Assembly (NCBI GenBank): GCA_025890175.1 | Contig: JANPYM010000007.1 | Location: forward strand, 357,561-421,560 | DNA length: 64,000 nucleotides | Direction: 5' to 3' | Origin: Ciborinia camelliae | Lineage: Eukaryota; Ascomycota; Leotiomycetes; Helotiales; Sclerotiniaceae | In this document: positions 24,393 through 36,819 of the stretch, in pieces | How the letters are laid out: each line of letters begins with the position of its first letter | Numbering within the stretch: the stretch's first letter is position 1 | Notes under the pieces: model-generated | The model's database searches: none | What the model saw: only the letters and a program-made list of their open reading frames with translations | What the model was told of the DNA's origin: nothing | Program-made: the position numbers and the translations under genes

Positions 24393-26798
24393 ATGGCAGA
24401 ATCATCTACCAACTCAGGAACAATTCCTAATCATGGTAAGTTGATAGAAGAGAAGATAACGATTAAGATCAAGATTGAAAGACGGGAAAAGAAACATTCT
24501 ACCACAACCCCATTCTTCGATTTTACTTGATCATTCTAACAACTGGGTTTTCAGATGTCCCCATCAAACTCGAAGCCACTCAAAACACATCAATATCACC
24601 TCAATCATCTTCTCAATCACCTGGATTGAAACGAAGAGTATCATCAGAACAATTAGACCCTCCGGAAAAGAGGCAGAGGATTGAATTTGAATCAACACAA
24701 CATCCCCTCCCCAATTCTACCGATAAAAATGTCGCCCCACAACCTACAAATGAAGCAGAAGCGGATGATCCTTTAGGAGATTTCGACATCGACGCTATCA
24801 TTGCCGGTGCTGTTGCTCATGTTTCTGCGGAGTATCAAGATGCGGGAAGCATGGGAATGAATGACCATGCCTCTCATCAAGACCAGCCACACGAGAGAAG
24901 CCATAGCACAGTCTCTCCTCCCCAGGCTCATCTTTCCCAAAGTCAATCACCGAATAACCAGGCGGCTTATGAACGACTTCGATTTGATCATCAATTATCT
25001 TTGCAGGTGTTAAGTTTATTGTCATTGGAAAGTTTGGTATGTATATCTGCAAGGTCAAATGATATGGATAGCTCTAATATATCTTCAGTCGCTTCAAATG
25101 TTGAATATCCTTTCCGAAGGAGGATTCGAAGATGTAGTCACCATGGTAACAAATACAGATACCATTCGTGGACAAGCATTCCAAACCTTGAAGGACCTTT
25201 TCGATAGAACCAAAAAGATTTATGGAACTTCAACCTTTCTCTCTGCCGACAAGCTCAATATTAGAGACCCCGCTCAACGCGAGATTATCAGACTTGCGAA
25301 CCATGCGACTTTTGTAAGTAGCGTATTTGGTGGACAAGAGGTTGGATTTTATGAACTCAACGAATACTTTGTCGACACCTGGACACGGGAAGGAGAGAGC
25401 ATATCGAAAGCATCAGGGCAATTGCTTATGAACTTGAAGACTCAAATCATTGTTGCGGCATTATCAATGGAAGAACCAGATAAACCTGTCGAGGACCTCA
25501 TACAAGAGATATTTCCAGCGGATTTCAGTCAACTTCTGACCAAGAGGCATTCGTATCCTCTAACTCAAGATGAAAAACAATTACTCCTCGATTTGGATAT
25601 CCGTAGAGTATATCTCTTCAATCAAGGAAATGATCCCGTCAAAATAAGTAAGGATTTCCCACGCACTGCTTCTCTCATGCTGACAAATATCTGCAGAGGA
25701 ACTTGGTGACCTTTTCAACTGGGACTCTTTTCTAAGATCTACGCATATTCATATGGACGCATACAGGCCATTGATTGAGCCTTATATGATGAAGTATTCG
25801 CTCACGGTCCCCACTTCAACTGGATATTCTCAAGGTTCAAATGGTGGTTCATTGCATGACATTGCTCTTACCTACATTGATCCCAATGCAGAAGCTGATC
25901 ATTCAACTCAAAAGGCTCCTGAAGAGGCTAGTATGTATCAACAACCGAGTACTGCGCAAAATGGTATGGTTATACGAAATTAATTTTATAGTATCTAGCT
26001 GATTTTTACAAAGGTTATCGCCAAGCTCAATACCAAACTTCTTATCAGCAGTCTAATCAATCACCGAACACTTATTCAACTCAATACACTAGTAGTAGTA
26101 CACCTACACCTACACCACATCATTCCCAATCAGAGTCAACTTCCGCTCTTTACGAAAAGGCTAGACAAGCTGCAGCTGCAAAGAATAATCCGGGTCAAAA
26201 AGCCAGACCTGGATTGCCATCTCAACGTCGTCCATGGAGCACGGAAGAAGAAAATGCTTTGATGGCAGGTCTCGATTCAGTCAAAGGTCCTCATTGGAGT
26301 CAAATTTTGGCTCTCTATGGCGACAAAGGATCCGTTAGCACCATCTTACGTGATCGGAATCAAGTTCAACTCAAGGACAAAGCGCGAAACCTGAAACTAT
26401 TCTTCCTCAAGAGTAATATCGAAGTACCATACTATCTTCAATGTGTAACTGGTGAACTGAAGACCAGAGCACCGACTCAAGCGGCCAGGAAAGAAGCTGA
26501 AGAGAGAGCAAGACTGGCAGGAAATGAAGAGAGTGCGAGGTTTCATGGCGTTATGGCATTGGCTGGAGGGATGCAGAATTCCAATGCGGAAAGTGGAAGC
26601 GGAAGTCCCTATCAACAAACCCCCGAGCCCACGGAAGATTACAAGAGTTTAAGTAATAGCCCGGAAAGATTGCAAGTTGAGGAACCCCGACAAGAAGAAG
26701 CAGCACAGGTGGAAAGTCATCAAGAGAGTTTGGAAATGCAGGAAATGAGCGCGGATGAGAGATTGCGACAACAATTGTTGGCTGCTACTAATAGTTGA
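24393..26798 (+). CDS. Telomere-repeat-binding factor (TRFH + telobox Myb), Taz1/Tbf1-like
   Basis: Five exons, 24393-24435, 24555-25036, 25089-25647, 25697-25963 and 26014-26798, have introns in phase and give 711 residues. The N-terminus is disordered. Residues ~150-385 resemble the TRF-homology dimerisation region ([18 protein letters not shown], then [12 protein letters not shown]). After a Q/S/T-rich linker comes a telobox Myb domain at ~520-577 ([17 protein letters not shown], then [11 protein letters not shown]). The canonical telobox is V-D-L-K-D-K-W-R-N; here D is replaced by Q and W by A. Relatives (TRF1/2, Taz1, Tbf1) bind double-stranded TTAGGG repeats at telomeres or at promoters. 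Nuclear location is expected. The W-to-A change in the telobox might alter sequence preference; that is inference. Confidence 0.85.
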
Positions 26799-26829
26799 GG
26801 TGGTAAGGGGTGATGACATTTAATTAGTC

Positions 26830-26950
26830 GGAGGGGAGGGGAGGGGAGGGGAGGAGGGAAGGGGGGAAGGGGGGGCTGATGATGATAATGGNNNNNNNNN
26901 NGAGGGGAGGAGGGAAGGGGGGAGAAGGGGGGGCTGATGATGATAATGGT
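26830..26950. repeat. G-rich repeat split by a 10-N gap
   Basis: Ten unknown bases (26892-26901) lie between two near-identical ~45-bp blocks. Each contains gaggagggaagggggg and ends gctgatgatgataatgg. The duplicate flanks suggest a tandem repeat that could not be assembled, or the same sequence counted twice. Confidence 0.85.
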
Positions 26951-27446
26951 GAAGTAGGAGATATGTGGGCATTCGGAGTGATTGATAAGTCACCCATACA
27001 TATAACATAACGTATACTTGTGAATTTTCTATGTAAACCCCCAAACACAGTGTGGTTCGAGTGGATCATCGATATAGGCAGGCAATCAGCAGTTTTTCAT
27101 TCCATTGGTACTGCATAGGTAGGTAGGTAGCTAGCTGTATAGTTAGTTAGTAGGTGGTAGTAGTACCTAGGTAGTAAGTAGTAGTAGTACCTAGGTATGT
27201 ATGTATGTATGTATGTATGTATGTATGTACGTATGTTGGAATGGCTCTCGGAGGGTGTGGTGTGGTACTGGTACTGGTACTGGTACTGGTACTAGTAGGA
27301 GTAGAAGAAGAAGTAGTAGGAGTAGGAGTAGGAGTAGTAGTAGTAATAAGATGAATTGTTCTATTCTGTTCTATTCTGTTCTGTTCTTTTTTATTATTTT
27401 TTATTCTGTTCTATTCTATTCTTTTTTTGGGTATATATTAATTAAT

Positions 27447-27598
27447 AGGTAGTAGGTAGGTAGGTAGGTAGGGAGGGAGGTAGGGAGGTAGGGAGGTAGG
27501 GAGGTAGGGAGGTAGGGAGGTAGGGAGGTAGGGAGGTAGGGAGGTAGGGAGGTAGGGAGGTAGGGAGGTAGGGAGGTAGGGAGGTAGGGAGGTAGGTA
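27447..27598. repeat. (GGGAGGTA)n minisatellite
   Basis: About 150 bp of nearly perfect 8-bp units. The frames seen in it (YLPTSLPP repeats on the minus strand) are produced by the repeat and are not genes. Confidence 0.9.
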
Positions 27599-27752
27599 GC
27601 GGGGATAGGAACCAACCCGTGTTGTGAATGCTCGCTTGCGCGGACGAGTAATGTATGTATGTAGGTAGATAGGTAGGTATGTAGGTATGCGTTTATTGCT
27701 ACTCCCATGTGATAAAGAAACAGGAAATACCATTAAATGACCAAGGAGATAT

Positions 27753-30067
27753 TCAACCAACGATAAGACTATGATTCCCACCACCAACCTCCAACACTAC
27801 GGCCTTCCCACCACGTTGAATCTTCAGATCGCTCGTCCCCCGCACCTCCTTCCCATCCATCAGAATCCTCGGCACCACCCCCGCTTCCCTCACCGGTAAG
27901 ACCATCGATCCAGTAGTTCCCTCCGGCACCGCAAGAGTCAACGTATACCCCGTCGACGTCAAATTCCACGCAGCTTGGAATGTACCCAATCGAGTAGTGA
28001 ATCCCCCTTCGGCGCTGCTCAGATCCCCGAATTGTGGTGCGAGTTTCCACGTTTTGCCTACGGGGCTCGTGACGCTGAGACCCAAGACGAATTCCGTGAG
28101 GGCGGAGGTGGGGCCCGAAGACCAGCCGTGGGCATGAGAGACGTATGAGGTATCGTACATGTAACCTCTGCTTGACCGGTATGCAAACGTGCCGTTTTGG
28201 AGATAGCCTTCGATGACGGTGCTTTCGGTTCCATTGGGATGGTTGAGATACCAACCCCACGAACGGCGGATGAGATCAAGAGCACGATTTGTCTGTCCGA
28301 TGGTGAAGTGGGCTTGGATTTCGAAACTTGATATGAAGGGAGATATGTTTTCGGGAAGTTCTGGTGCGACGGCCCCGATCGGAGTCCAATTTTTGAGGAG
28401 ATTGGTGGAGATGTTTTGGGCAGTGGAAGACGTTGGTGAAACAACTCCGAATAGGATAGCCATACTATTTGCATCTTGAGGATGAAGTGTAGTGGCTGTC
28501 GCATTATCTTTAAAAGCTCCATAAGATGGATCGAAACAATATGTATTGATCGCTGACTTCAGAGAGGCTGCACGACTATTCCATGTAGCAGTCAAATTGG
28601 TGGAATCTCCAGCCCAAGTGGCTAGTTCAGCACCAGTAAGAAGAGTTCGATATAGACTAATAATTTGTTAGTCGATCATGTTGAAATCATGACGGTATGG
28701 AAACATGCATCATTTGCGCTTCACTATTATTAAAACCCTGCTGCCAACGAGCCCAATCTCGAATCCCTGTGACTTCAAGCAGACCTGCGGCGCTAACTTT
28801 GCCATAGACGTAATTCATCGCTAATTGATACTTTGCCCAGTTTTGCAAAAGGAACGATGTATCATTGGTGTAAAGAACGTAGTTGTAAGTTCCAATCATG
28901 GTCCACATATGGTAGGTATCGGAACCTAGCTGTAGTAATGGTGGTCCTGCCTCGGGGAATGCCCCAGTCGCGCTGTTCTATACTTTACTTAGCCCCGAAC
29001 AGTAATCAATGAATGGGAGAGAAATTTGAGTCTTTGAAAAAAGGTGCAGATATATAATTCAGGACCATAAAACGTGTTTATACATTAAAACTGCCCGGTA
29101 TCGAACGTGCTTGATACATTGAAGAGAAGTTAAAACAACGGGGATGAATATTCAAACTGTCCCAAAAGAGACAACATACCTGGTAATTGTACATAACTTG
29201 GAGGGCATTCTTAACACTGACGAGGTCACCAATACTGATAAATGTTGATGGAACCGCAATACCCATATCACCAGGCCATACAGCACGATCCCGTTTTGCT
29301 CCATCTACAATGATAGTATCACCTGGTCCCATAGTACCATTGTTTGCCCATCCTACTTTAACAGTAGGAATTTGTCGCCCTGTATTGACAGGAACGGCAT
29401 TAGTTTGTAGCGTGTATGCGCCTGAATACCATATCTTGTTAAGCATTTCATCACTGCTGTGAAAGTATCCTTGGTAAGCTTTTAAGTTTGACCATGTTGG
29501 CTGGAAACCAATATCAAGTACAACACTGCTAATGTCGACGCTCGTGGTGCCGTTCGTGATCAAAAACAGTGTCAAGTATCGGAAACCTCCACGAAGTGAA
29601 AGATCTGGCATGGTGTATGTTCCTGAACCAGCTGATGTAAAGTTTGCATAAATAGCTCCATCGGGCCCTTTGAACCCCCCATTCGAGGAATCCGACCATT
29701 CTCCAATGTAATTCTTTGCTTCCGTGAATGCCAACCCAATTGCACCAGGCCCTGAGGACGAGTATTTAAGAGTCACGAGTCCGCCCACCTCTTTACCAAA
29801 ATCGAGAGTGTACTTGGAACCATTTCCAGAGAGCCCAATTGATCCCGTGAAATTAGATAGAACGAGTCCAGATTGTGCAGATAGTACTGATCTTGGAGAT
29901 ACTTGGCGACTTGACGGTGCATAGATATTTGCATCCCAAGGTCCTGGAAATGCTGCCTCAAGGGGTCCACTGCAGGTCGTATTTTTCCAACATGTTGTTT
30001 GAGCTGAAACCAAACTGAAGGAGAAAGAAAGTGCGACTAAGCCAATTATATGTTTGATCACAGCCAT
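27753..30067 (-). CDS. Secreted alpha-L-rhamnosidase-like six-hairpin glycosidase (GH78-like)
   Basis: Three exons, 30067-29180, 28977-28709 and 28656-27753, give 686 residues. A signal peptide (residues 1-22, ending VSAQ) indicates secretion. The first part is beta-rich; the C-terminal half fits an alpha/alpha six-hairpin toroid. The segment DGAKRDRAVWPGDMG carries the D/R/W-GD residues typical of these enzymes' catalytic region, and later parts (NSEAQM, GAELATWAGDSTN, AHGWSSGPTSAL) match the family. Such enzymes remove terminal L-rhamnose from plant pectin or flavonoid glycosides, useful on plant tissue. The second intron uses donor GCATGT instead of GT: the frame closes only this way, giving NSEAQMILYRTL. 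NxS/T glycosylation sites are frequent. Exact substrate is not certain. Confidence 0.85.
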
Positions 30068-33000
30068 GATTTATGAATGGCACACTCTATATCAACGTTC
30101 AATGCTGCTTTGTCTATCAATAGAAGTCCAGCGGGATCCAAACCATTTGTACATTTCATGAACCAGGTATATCTGCAAATGATCCTCAGAAACTCGGTCA
30201 ATGGATATACCGAAGAGGAGATTTTCCGAACCGGTTGAATGTCAAGAAACATTGACGCAGACTTCTGCAAATCATGAAGATGCGGGGAAAGTACAGTATT
30301 GTGGGGTAAACCAGTTGTTGAACCATATTCTGTTTGAACGCGCCAAGTGGAATTTCGACCTACCGTTATATGTGTATACATGCTTGATTGAGGATATAAA
30401 GTCTATAAATGACTGCAGTATGTCATTAAAGGATCATATATTGACCCGAAGAGGCGACATGGCAGTCATCACGGGCATGATACCGGCAGCCCAGTGAAGC
30501 ATGCCGGAAGATACATAAACATATCCCCGAGAAAGGAACATAAATTGATTATCTGCCTTTGCGAGGATAAATATGCATGTCAGTTTATTGTACGACCCGA
30601 AAGATGTTTCATTAACTCATGAATCGCATTTCTCTTGTTGAACTCCACACGTCTAACGAGAAACCTTCATCTTGAGTACGTGGGCGCCTTGAAATGAGTG
30701 GTTTCAAAAATGTCCATGCAACTTGTAAATATTGTGGCTGGAAAAAGTGGAAAAAGAGCTGGGTAGGTACGGAACTCGCACAAACTCGTACAGCAGGTTC
30801 AATGATTGGATAATCGTATTGGTTTTTGGATTTATATCTAATGATGGAGAGAAGCAAAATCAACGATATCATTTGATGAAGAAAGTGAAGGAAGTGAAAA
30901 GGGAAGATTTTGTTTTGAATTGCTTTCTCAAGAGTAACGACGGTGAGATGTGGAAGAAAAGGAAGAAATGAAAAAAAAAGAAAGATTGATGGTTCTAGAT
31001 CGATAAACCACAAGTGGTTAGGTTACTGGTGAGTGATGCGTGAACTGCCCCTGAAATGACCTGTGCTATATTTAGTAATCTCGAATCATCGAATACTTCA
31101 ATGTTCTAAAAACTTCTTTTCCCCCACCCCCTTTTGCTACCCCGCAGAATGAGAAATTCATTCTTCGACATGAAATTCTACCAAAAGCTATGAGAAAAAG
31201 GCTTTGATATATGTATGATAAATATAGAGAGAGAGCACTCCACCCAATCTTAGAATTTTGATGTTGTATTTGAAATGTAACTTCCGGAGCTTTGAATGAG
31301 AAGTCGAAATGACAACATCAAATCCAACATCTGACTGTGATAATCCATCGGCAATAGGAAGAACAAGCTCCGAAGTGCGCACCCCCCCTTTTTTCCTTCA
31401 CTCTTGTGGTTTGTGCTTGTGCCGCACGCACGCAGCACGGAAAGGATGCTTAAGAACGTTGAAGTCGAAGGATGCAGATGGCTTCAAGACTCACCTGGGC
31501 AAGCGCTGATATGAAATACCTACCTACCTCGGTACGGAGTATGAATAACATGGATCGCTAGCTGCTTAACCAAATGGAAATGTAAGATGGACCGAAAATG
31601 GAAATACAGTCAGATGCCAAATCCAGCCCTGAAATGAATGCGAGGGAGGTTGGGTGATACCAAAAAGTTTTAAGCTTTTGAGATATCAAATATGAAGCAC
31701 AGCTGATGCTGGTAATGTTGATGTTTATTTGCTGGGTGCAACAAGTGGTTGATCTTTGATAACACTGAGCTGAAAAGACTTTTTAATACGAGTTCAGGAA
31801 GTGAGTGAGTGATATGGCATAACCTAATTGTACTACTGTGCTCGTATGTACAAAGACCTAGCATGATAGCTCGATGGTATGATTGTATACTACTACCGGT
31901 ATACAGCTAGTGATTAGTATGTACCTACTTGTAAGATAGATGATGCTAATGCCAGAACAGACAGTATTAATACTACTTTTATTCATTTTCTGACTATTAT
32001 TCGAACCCCCTATGTAAATATCTTGATCAAAGAATACTACCGGTATTGCCGTTCCATACCTACGTACCTAGGGTATTTGGGGTAGCTGGAGAGACCCGGA
32101 ATAAGAATCGAATAGCACATACCTACGTAGGTACCTCCAGCTATATGAATACCATGGATAGAATCTTTTAATAGGTTGGTTGGTTGTATTTCATTACATT
32201 TTATATATAATATATTATATTATTATGTTATGTTATATTATATTTTTTCTTTATTCATATATATTGTAAAGGTTGATTATCAATCTCATTCTCTTCTCGT
32301 GCTCCATTACCCTATGGCCCAAACACATCGAACCCAGAAAAGCCCAATCGATCCACCATCCACTCATGTGCCACTACTCCGTACACAAACCACCAAAACT
32401 CCATTCGGTGCCAATTTAATATTGCACAACTCGAATTAATGAATTCATGAATTAATTAATGAATTTAATTGAGATCCAACGTTGATCCTTCTTATTTACC
32501 CTACCTATAGCCAGTATCCCCAGCTTCTTAATTACTGTATACGAACAACAAAACTATGCCATCGCGATACTCATACTCACACTCATCCTTCATCCTCATT
32601 TTCACCACCTATTGGACATAACTTTCTTTATGTGCTCACGGATGTATCTTTACCAACATCTTGACCTCTCAGTCTTGCCACACTAAATCTCACGACTCCA
32701 GATGAGATCGCCGGTATCGTTAGTGATTCCATTAGTTGCTAGTTCTTCTATCGCAATAAGGGGATTCTTGGAAGATCCGCACCGCACCATAGCTCTCGAT
32801 GAAGGTAGGCACAATTCTATGGATGGTTATTGCACTGTGCGACGCGACGTCATGGGAAAGAGGCAGAATCAGAACAGCACTGTGCGCAAGTGATCTTGCC
32901 CAACAATTTCTCACGCTTGTCTGAGGGACGCCCAAGTCGACTTATCCTCAATTCACTCTAGTGACCCTTTTTCCGACTAGACTTTAGCCTTCTCCAATAA

Positions 33001-33072
33001 TACTCTTACATAAATGTTTTGATCCTCGGAACCATTGCAATAAACTTTACTGACCTCTTCTCAACTCAATAG
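30068..33072. other. 3-kb intergenic region, no convincing gene
   Basis: Frames at 30201-30497 (plus) and 30612-31013 (minus) carry no family motif. TACCTAC-type words occur near 31520 and 32050-32130. A plus-strand ATG at 32702 (ATGAGATCGCCG, then GTATCG) might be a short first exon of the Zds-like gene downstream, since it would join in phase at 33073; this is speculative. Confidence 0.45.
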
Positions 33073-35937
33073 ACCTCTTCGAGACCTCGAGAACTTGGGG
33101 AAAGTTTTATACCTAGGCGTGGGCATGATGCCCGAATTTCGATAAATGATCCCAATCACCACGTTACTGAGGCTATTGGAGATATGTATGGAGATGATGA
33201 CTATTCAAAACACGATTCACGACATCTTAGCTTTATACCTCCGTCTTCCGATGACTCTATCGAAGACACAACAAATTCATATTACGATACCAATCACAGT
33301 GTTAGACCGAGACCACCGCCCTTAACAAATGGAAATCAAAGGTCGTATACAGCACCAACAATTATGCAGAGCCCAAGGAGTCCCAGAAGTCCCAGGAGTC
33401 CCACGTTTGGAGATGGAGGTCCTCTATCACCATCACTGTCCCTACGAGACCCTAATGCAGGAGGTGCAGGAAATGCGGAGTTTCCGCTGAATGATATCGA
33501 CTATGAATCCGGTCCAGCAGCTGTCGCACAAGAGCTAAGTAATCTACAAGCGTTACGGCGGATGTCGATGGATGTGGGCAATACCAGTGACCCGGATCTG
33601 CCATCATTCCAGGGTGTATCTTTAATGCCTACAGCAGCCCCAACAGGAGATGATGACGAGGACGACCCATCGCGACTTTTCTGGGTACCTGCCAGAGTTC
33701 ACCCCGAGCTTGCACCCATGGAATTCAAAACATTTCTGGAGAACCGCGTCCAATCAATCAAACGACGATCTGGAGATCAGACTTCATTAACACCCGATAG
33801 CATCGAACATAGTGGATCTGGGGTAGGGCTGAGGAGGAAGAAATCTATGCTGTCAAGGCAGATTGATAATTCGGGTGGTAGAGGAGCTGTGGGATACAAA
33901 GATGGAGCGGAATATCTGGAGAGGAAAAAGTCTTTGTCGTCACAACACACGCCCGATTTAAGGATCTCGGATCTGCAAGAATTGGATGAGCTGGTTAGAG
34001 ATCCTTCGAAAGCAATGCAGAAATTAAGTATCGACACGGGAAGTAGAGGGGAAGGTGCCCAAGGCGAAGATTTACCTATCTTACCACAAGCACCGGGAAT
34101 CGGCCTGAGGAGGTCTACACGGACTACATATAGGAGGGGAAGCTTGAGAAAGGGAGAGCGAGTGCCATTCTCGAAAAGGGCTGGCAATATCCGAGCTGAT
34201 ACAGATGGAGAAGAATCACCAACGGCTTCGCCGATTGATGGGCGTCCAGCTGTTGGCTATCCTCTTACACATACCCAGTCGGAACCCTCAGGTAGTACAG
34301 ATAATTTTTCTAGACCCAACAGGAGTGCACGACGTATGCAGAACATAGAGCAGGCCCCACCTGTTCCGTCTATTCCGGATAATATTACCAACGAGGTGTC
34401 TACACGATCTGATACTCCAGCATCAGGACCAACTACAGAACTGCCGTCAAAACCAAGTCGACAGCCTTCTCAGCCTACTCACGAAACCACTCGATCCAGA
34501 GGTCTTAGCCACACTCGAACGGATGCCCCAGTTCCACATATAGTAGAGACACCACCTCCCTTAGAAGAAACGCCTGAACCACAAATGAGCAAACAGGCTT
34601 TCCAGTATCCCGAAAGGACTTCTTCACAGACCACCCAAGCTTCACAAAAGCAACCCAGCCCTCAAGCAACCCCCCAAGCCGTTCCTCAAGCCAACCCAGA
34701 ATCTACAGCAAGATCAAGTAAGCGCTCTGTATTGGATCGTCAAGCTTCTCCCGGTAGTGCTGCCCTTCCAAGGACATCCACAACAAATGAGATGCACCAA
34801 CAGTCGCAGCCTTCTCTGCTTCCTGTGAATTCTTTGAAAACCGATGCGCTCACTCACGTTCCGACTTTTGACGACAAGAAATCCGATAAGAAAAGCAAAA
34901 AGGAAAGAGAGGAAGAAAGTTCTGGGCCCCGGAAGACTAGCTGGGGGTGGTTTAAAGGGAGTGACGAGAAGGACAAGAAGGATAAGAAAAAGGACGACAA
35001 GAATAGGTCGAAGGTTTCATCAGAGAAAATGCACGATAATGCTCGTTTGGACGTTTTGCAGTCCACCATGGAGACAACCGCAAGAGGGCGAGAAAGTTTC
35101 TTAATCGAGAGAGATAATGTTGATAACAAAGTGGAAAAGAAAGAAAGTGCCCGTAAAGCTGGAGGAGAATCTAAAAAGGAGAAGGATGGCATCTTTTCGT
35201 CACTTTTTGGTGGTGGAAAGAAGAAAGCCGATCGGGATTCAGGGGGCAAAAAGGGAAGCTCACTTCGTACTCTTTCACCGGAACCTCCACATCGCATCTT
35301 GAAACCAGATATTGACTATAACTGGACAAGATTTTCAATAATGGAAGAAAGAGCAATCTATCGCATGGCACACATCAAGTTAGCGAATCCCAAACGAGCA
35401 TTACACAGTCAAGTTCTACTTAGTAACTTCATGTATTCTTATTTGGCCAAAGTTCAGCAGATGCATCCGCATATGCAAATTCCTCAATCTGCACTGCAGA
35501 AGAAGGCAGAGGCAGAGAGAAAGCAAAAAGAGCTAGAACAACAACAACGAGAGCAAGAAGAACAGTTGAGACAACAGCAGCAGCAGCAACAAGAGGGTGG
35601 GGACCAATATCGATACGATTACCACCAGGTATGACTTTCTTAACTTCCCCCTATAGGTTTATCAGAAGCCCGGGCTAACATTCTATAGGGCATTACACAA
35701 TATGCTGAACAATCCCAAAATCCAAACCATTCTGCTGAAGGTGTCAATTATGTCGATGACTCTCAGATATACGATTATGATCATCAAGGAGGCGATGATT
35801 CTGGGCAGGACCATAATAGGCCACCGTCCCGTACTGCCCAAAATAACAGTGAAAATGGTTACAACGATCAGAAATACCATGATTATGGACAAGTACAGTC
35901 GCAGGACCACGCGACTGACGGCAGTGAGATGTGGTAG
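33073..35937 (+). CDS. Zds1/Zds2-type PP2A regulator
   Basis: The frame is open from 33073, just after an in-frame TAG that overlaps a possible acceptor (caatag), so a short upstream exon may exist. The first in-frame ATG of the main exon is 33184. The main exon ends at 35628, and a 60-nt intron (GTATGA to TATAG) leads to a last exon at 35689-35937. From 33184 the protein has 897 residues. It is mostly disordered and rich in S, P, T and K (SPRSPRSPRSP near residue 65). The C-terminal Zds domain lies at ~706-758 (DYNWTRFSIMEERAIYRMAHIKLANP, written here in part: RAIYRMAHIKLANP, then LLSNFMYSYLAKVQ). In yeast, Zds1/2 bind PP2A-Cdc55 and control mitotic entry, polarity and its location. The Q-rich tail is unusual in length. 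The N-terminus is uncertain. Confidence 0.85.
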
Positions 35938-36819
35938 CATAAATAACAACTGTTGTAGCAAATATTATCTTGGGGGTCTCCTTTATGCATATAACGATGG
36001 AGTATAGGCGCTATTTCATATCCGGGTGGAAGCTTGTGTTATTGGGAAGGGATATTAATTCATTGGAAGCATAGCGTCTGGTTGTCTCTCGCGGTTTCCC
36101 TTGATGGCATGGGGGGACCCTTCAACTTTTTTATGTCACAATCTGCTACACTTGCCGAAAAAAGGTATGCAATTGTTTATATGTACAACAAGAAATTAGC
36201 TCTTTGCTTTCAGGCAAGTAGAGATTAGGACCGGGTTAAATATCCAAATTTGGATGCTGATCCAAAACTTTGAATACGCCATGAAATGTATATACGTTGA
36301 GCAATCATACGGTGATTAGAGGAACTTTTGATTAGGTTGTATTAGGTACTAGGTATTCACTGTGTCGAATGGGTACGTCCAGTATGTATGGATGGCTTTA
36401 TATCGTCTAGCCCTGACGTTCCAATCTCATCAATCAATCAAACAATGTTTCAATTTTCCATTTGCCAATAGAAATAAAGTTATATAAACAATTTCTATAT
36501 TTAGCACGGGAGTTCTTTTAATAATACATTGATTTCCTATGGTATTTCTTCGGGTTGATGCCTATCTACGGTATTAGCTGATATATTTTGAATGGTGTGG
36601 CGTTGGAAAGTTGGATTTTCATCTAGTGACGTTGCCATGCTCGTGATACCCGCTTATTTAGGTATGGGTTGATCAATTAGCGGGGGTTCGGGAAAGCTTA
36701 TAGGAATAAGGGTTGACTATTTACATACAACTCAGAATCTCTACTACACCTTGAGAACCACAAAATTCCCACGACATTTATTCCTCCAGAAAGCAAAACT
36801 ATATTGGAATTTGTATACA
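35938..36819. other. Intergenic region between Zds-like gene and HSE1
   Basis: It contains the 3' flank of the Zds-like gene and the promoter of Hse1. Short frames have no recognisable content and no repeat is prominent. Confidence 0.5.

Larger units (their letters stand above)
26799..27752. other. Convergent intergenic region rich in microsatellites, with an assembly gap
   Basis: Between two convergent genes lie a G-rich GGGGA/GGAGG stretch, a 10-N gap, (TATG)n at 27198-27230, (GGTACT)n near 27265-27295, and a long (GGGAGGTA)n array at about 27447-27598. No gene is supported. Confidence 0.75.

Noticed and set aside
27416..27787. Proline/leucine/tyrosine-rich frames on the minus strand
   Set aside because: Direct translation of the (GGGAGGTA)n minisatellite; not genes.
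30612..31013. 133-codon minus-strand hydrophobic frame
   Set aside because: Composition follows local T-rich DNA; no family features or introns.
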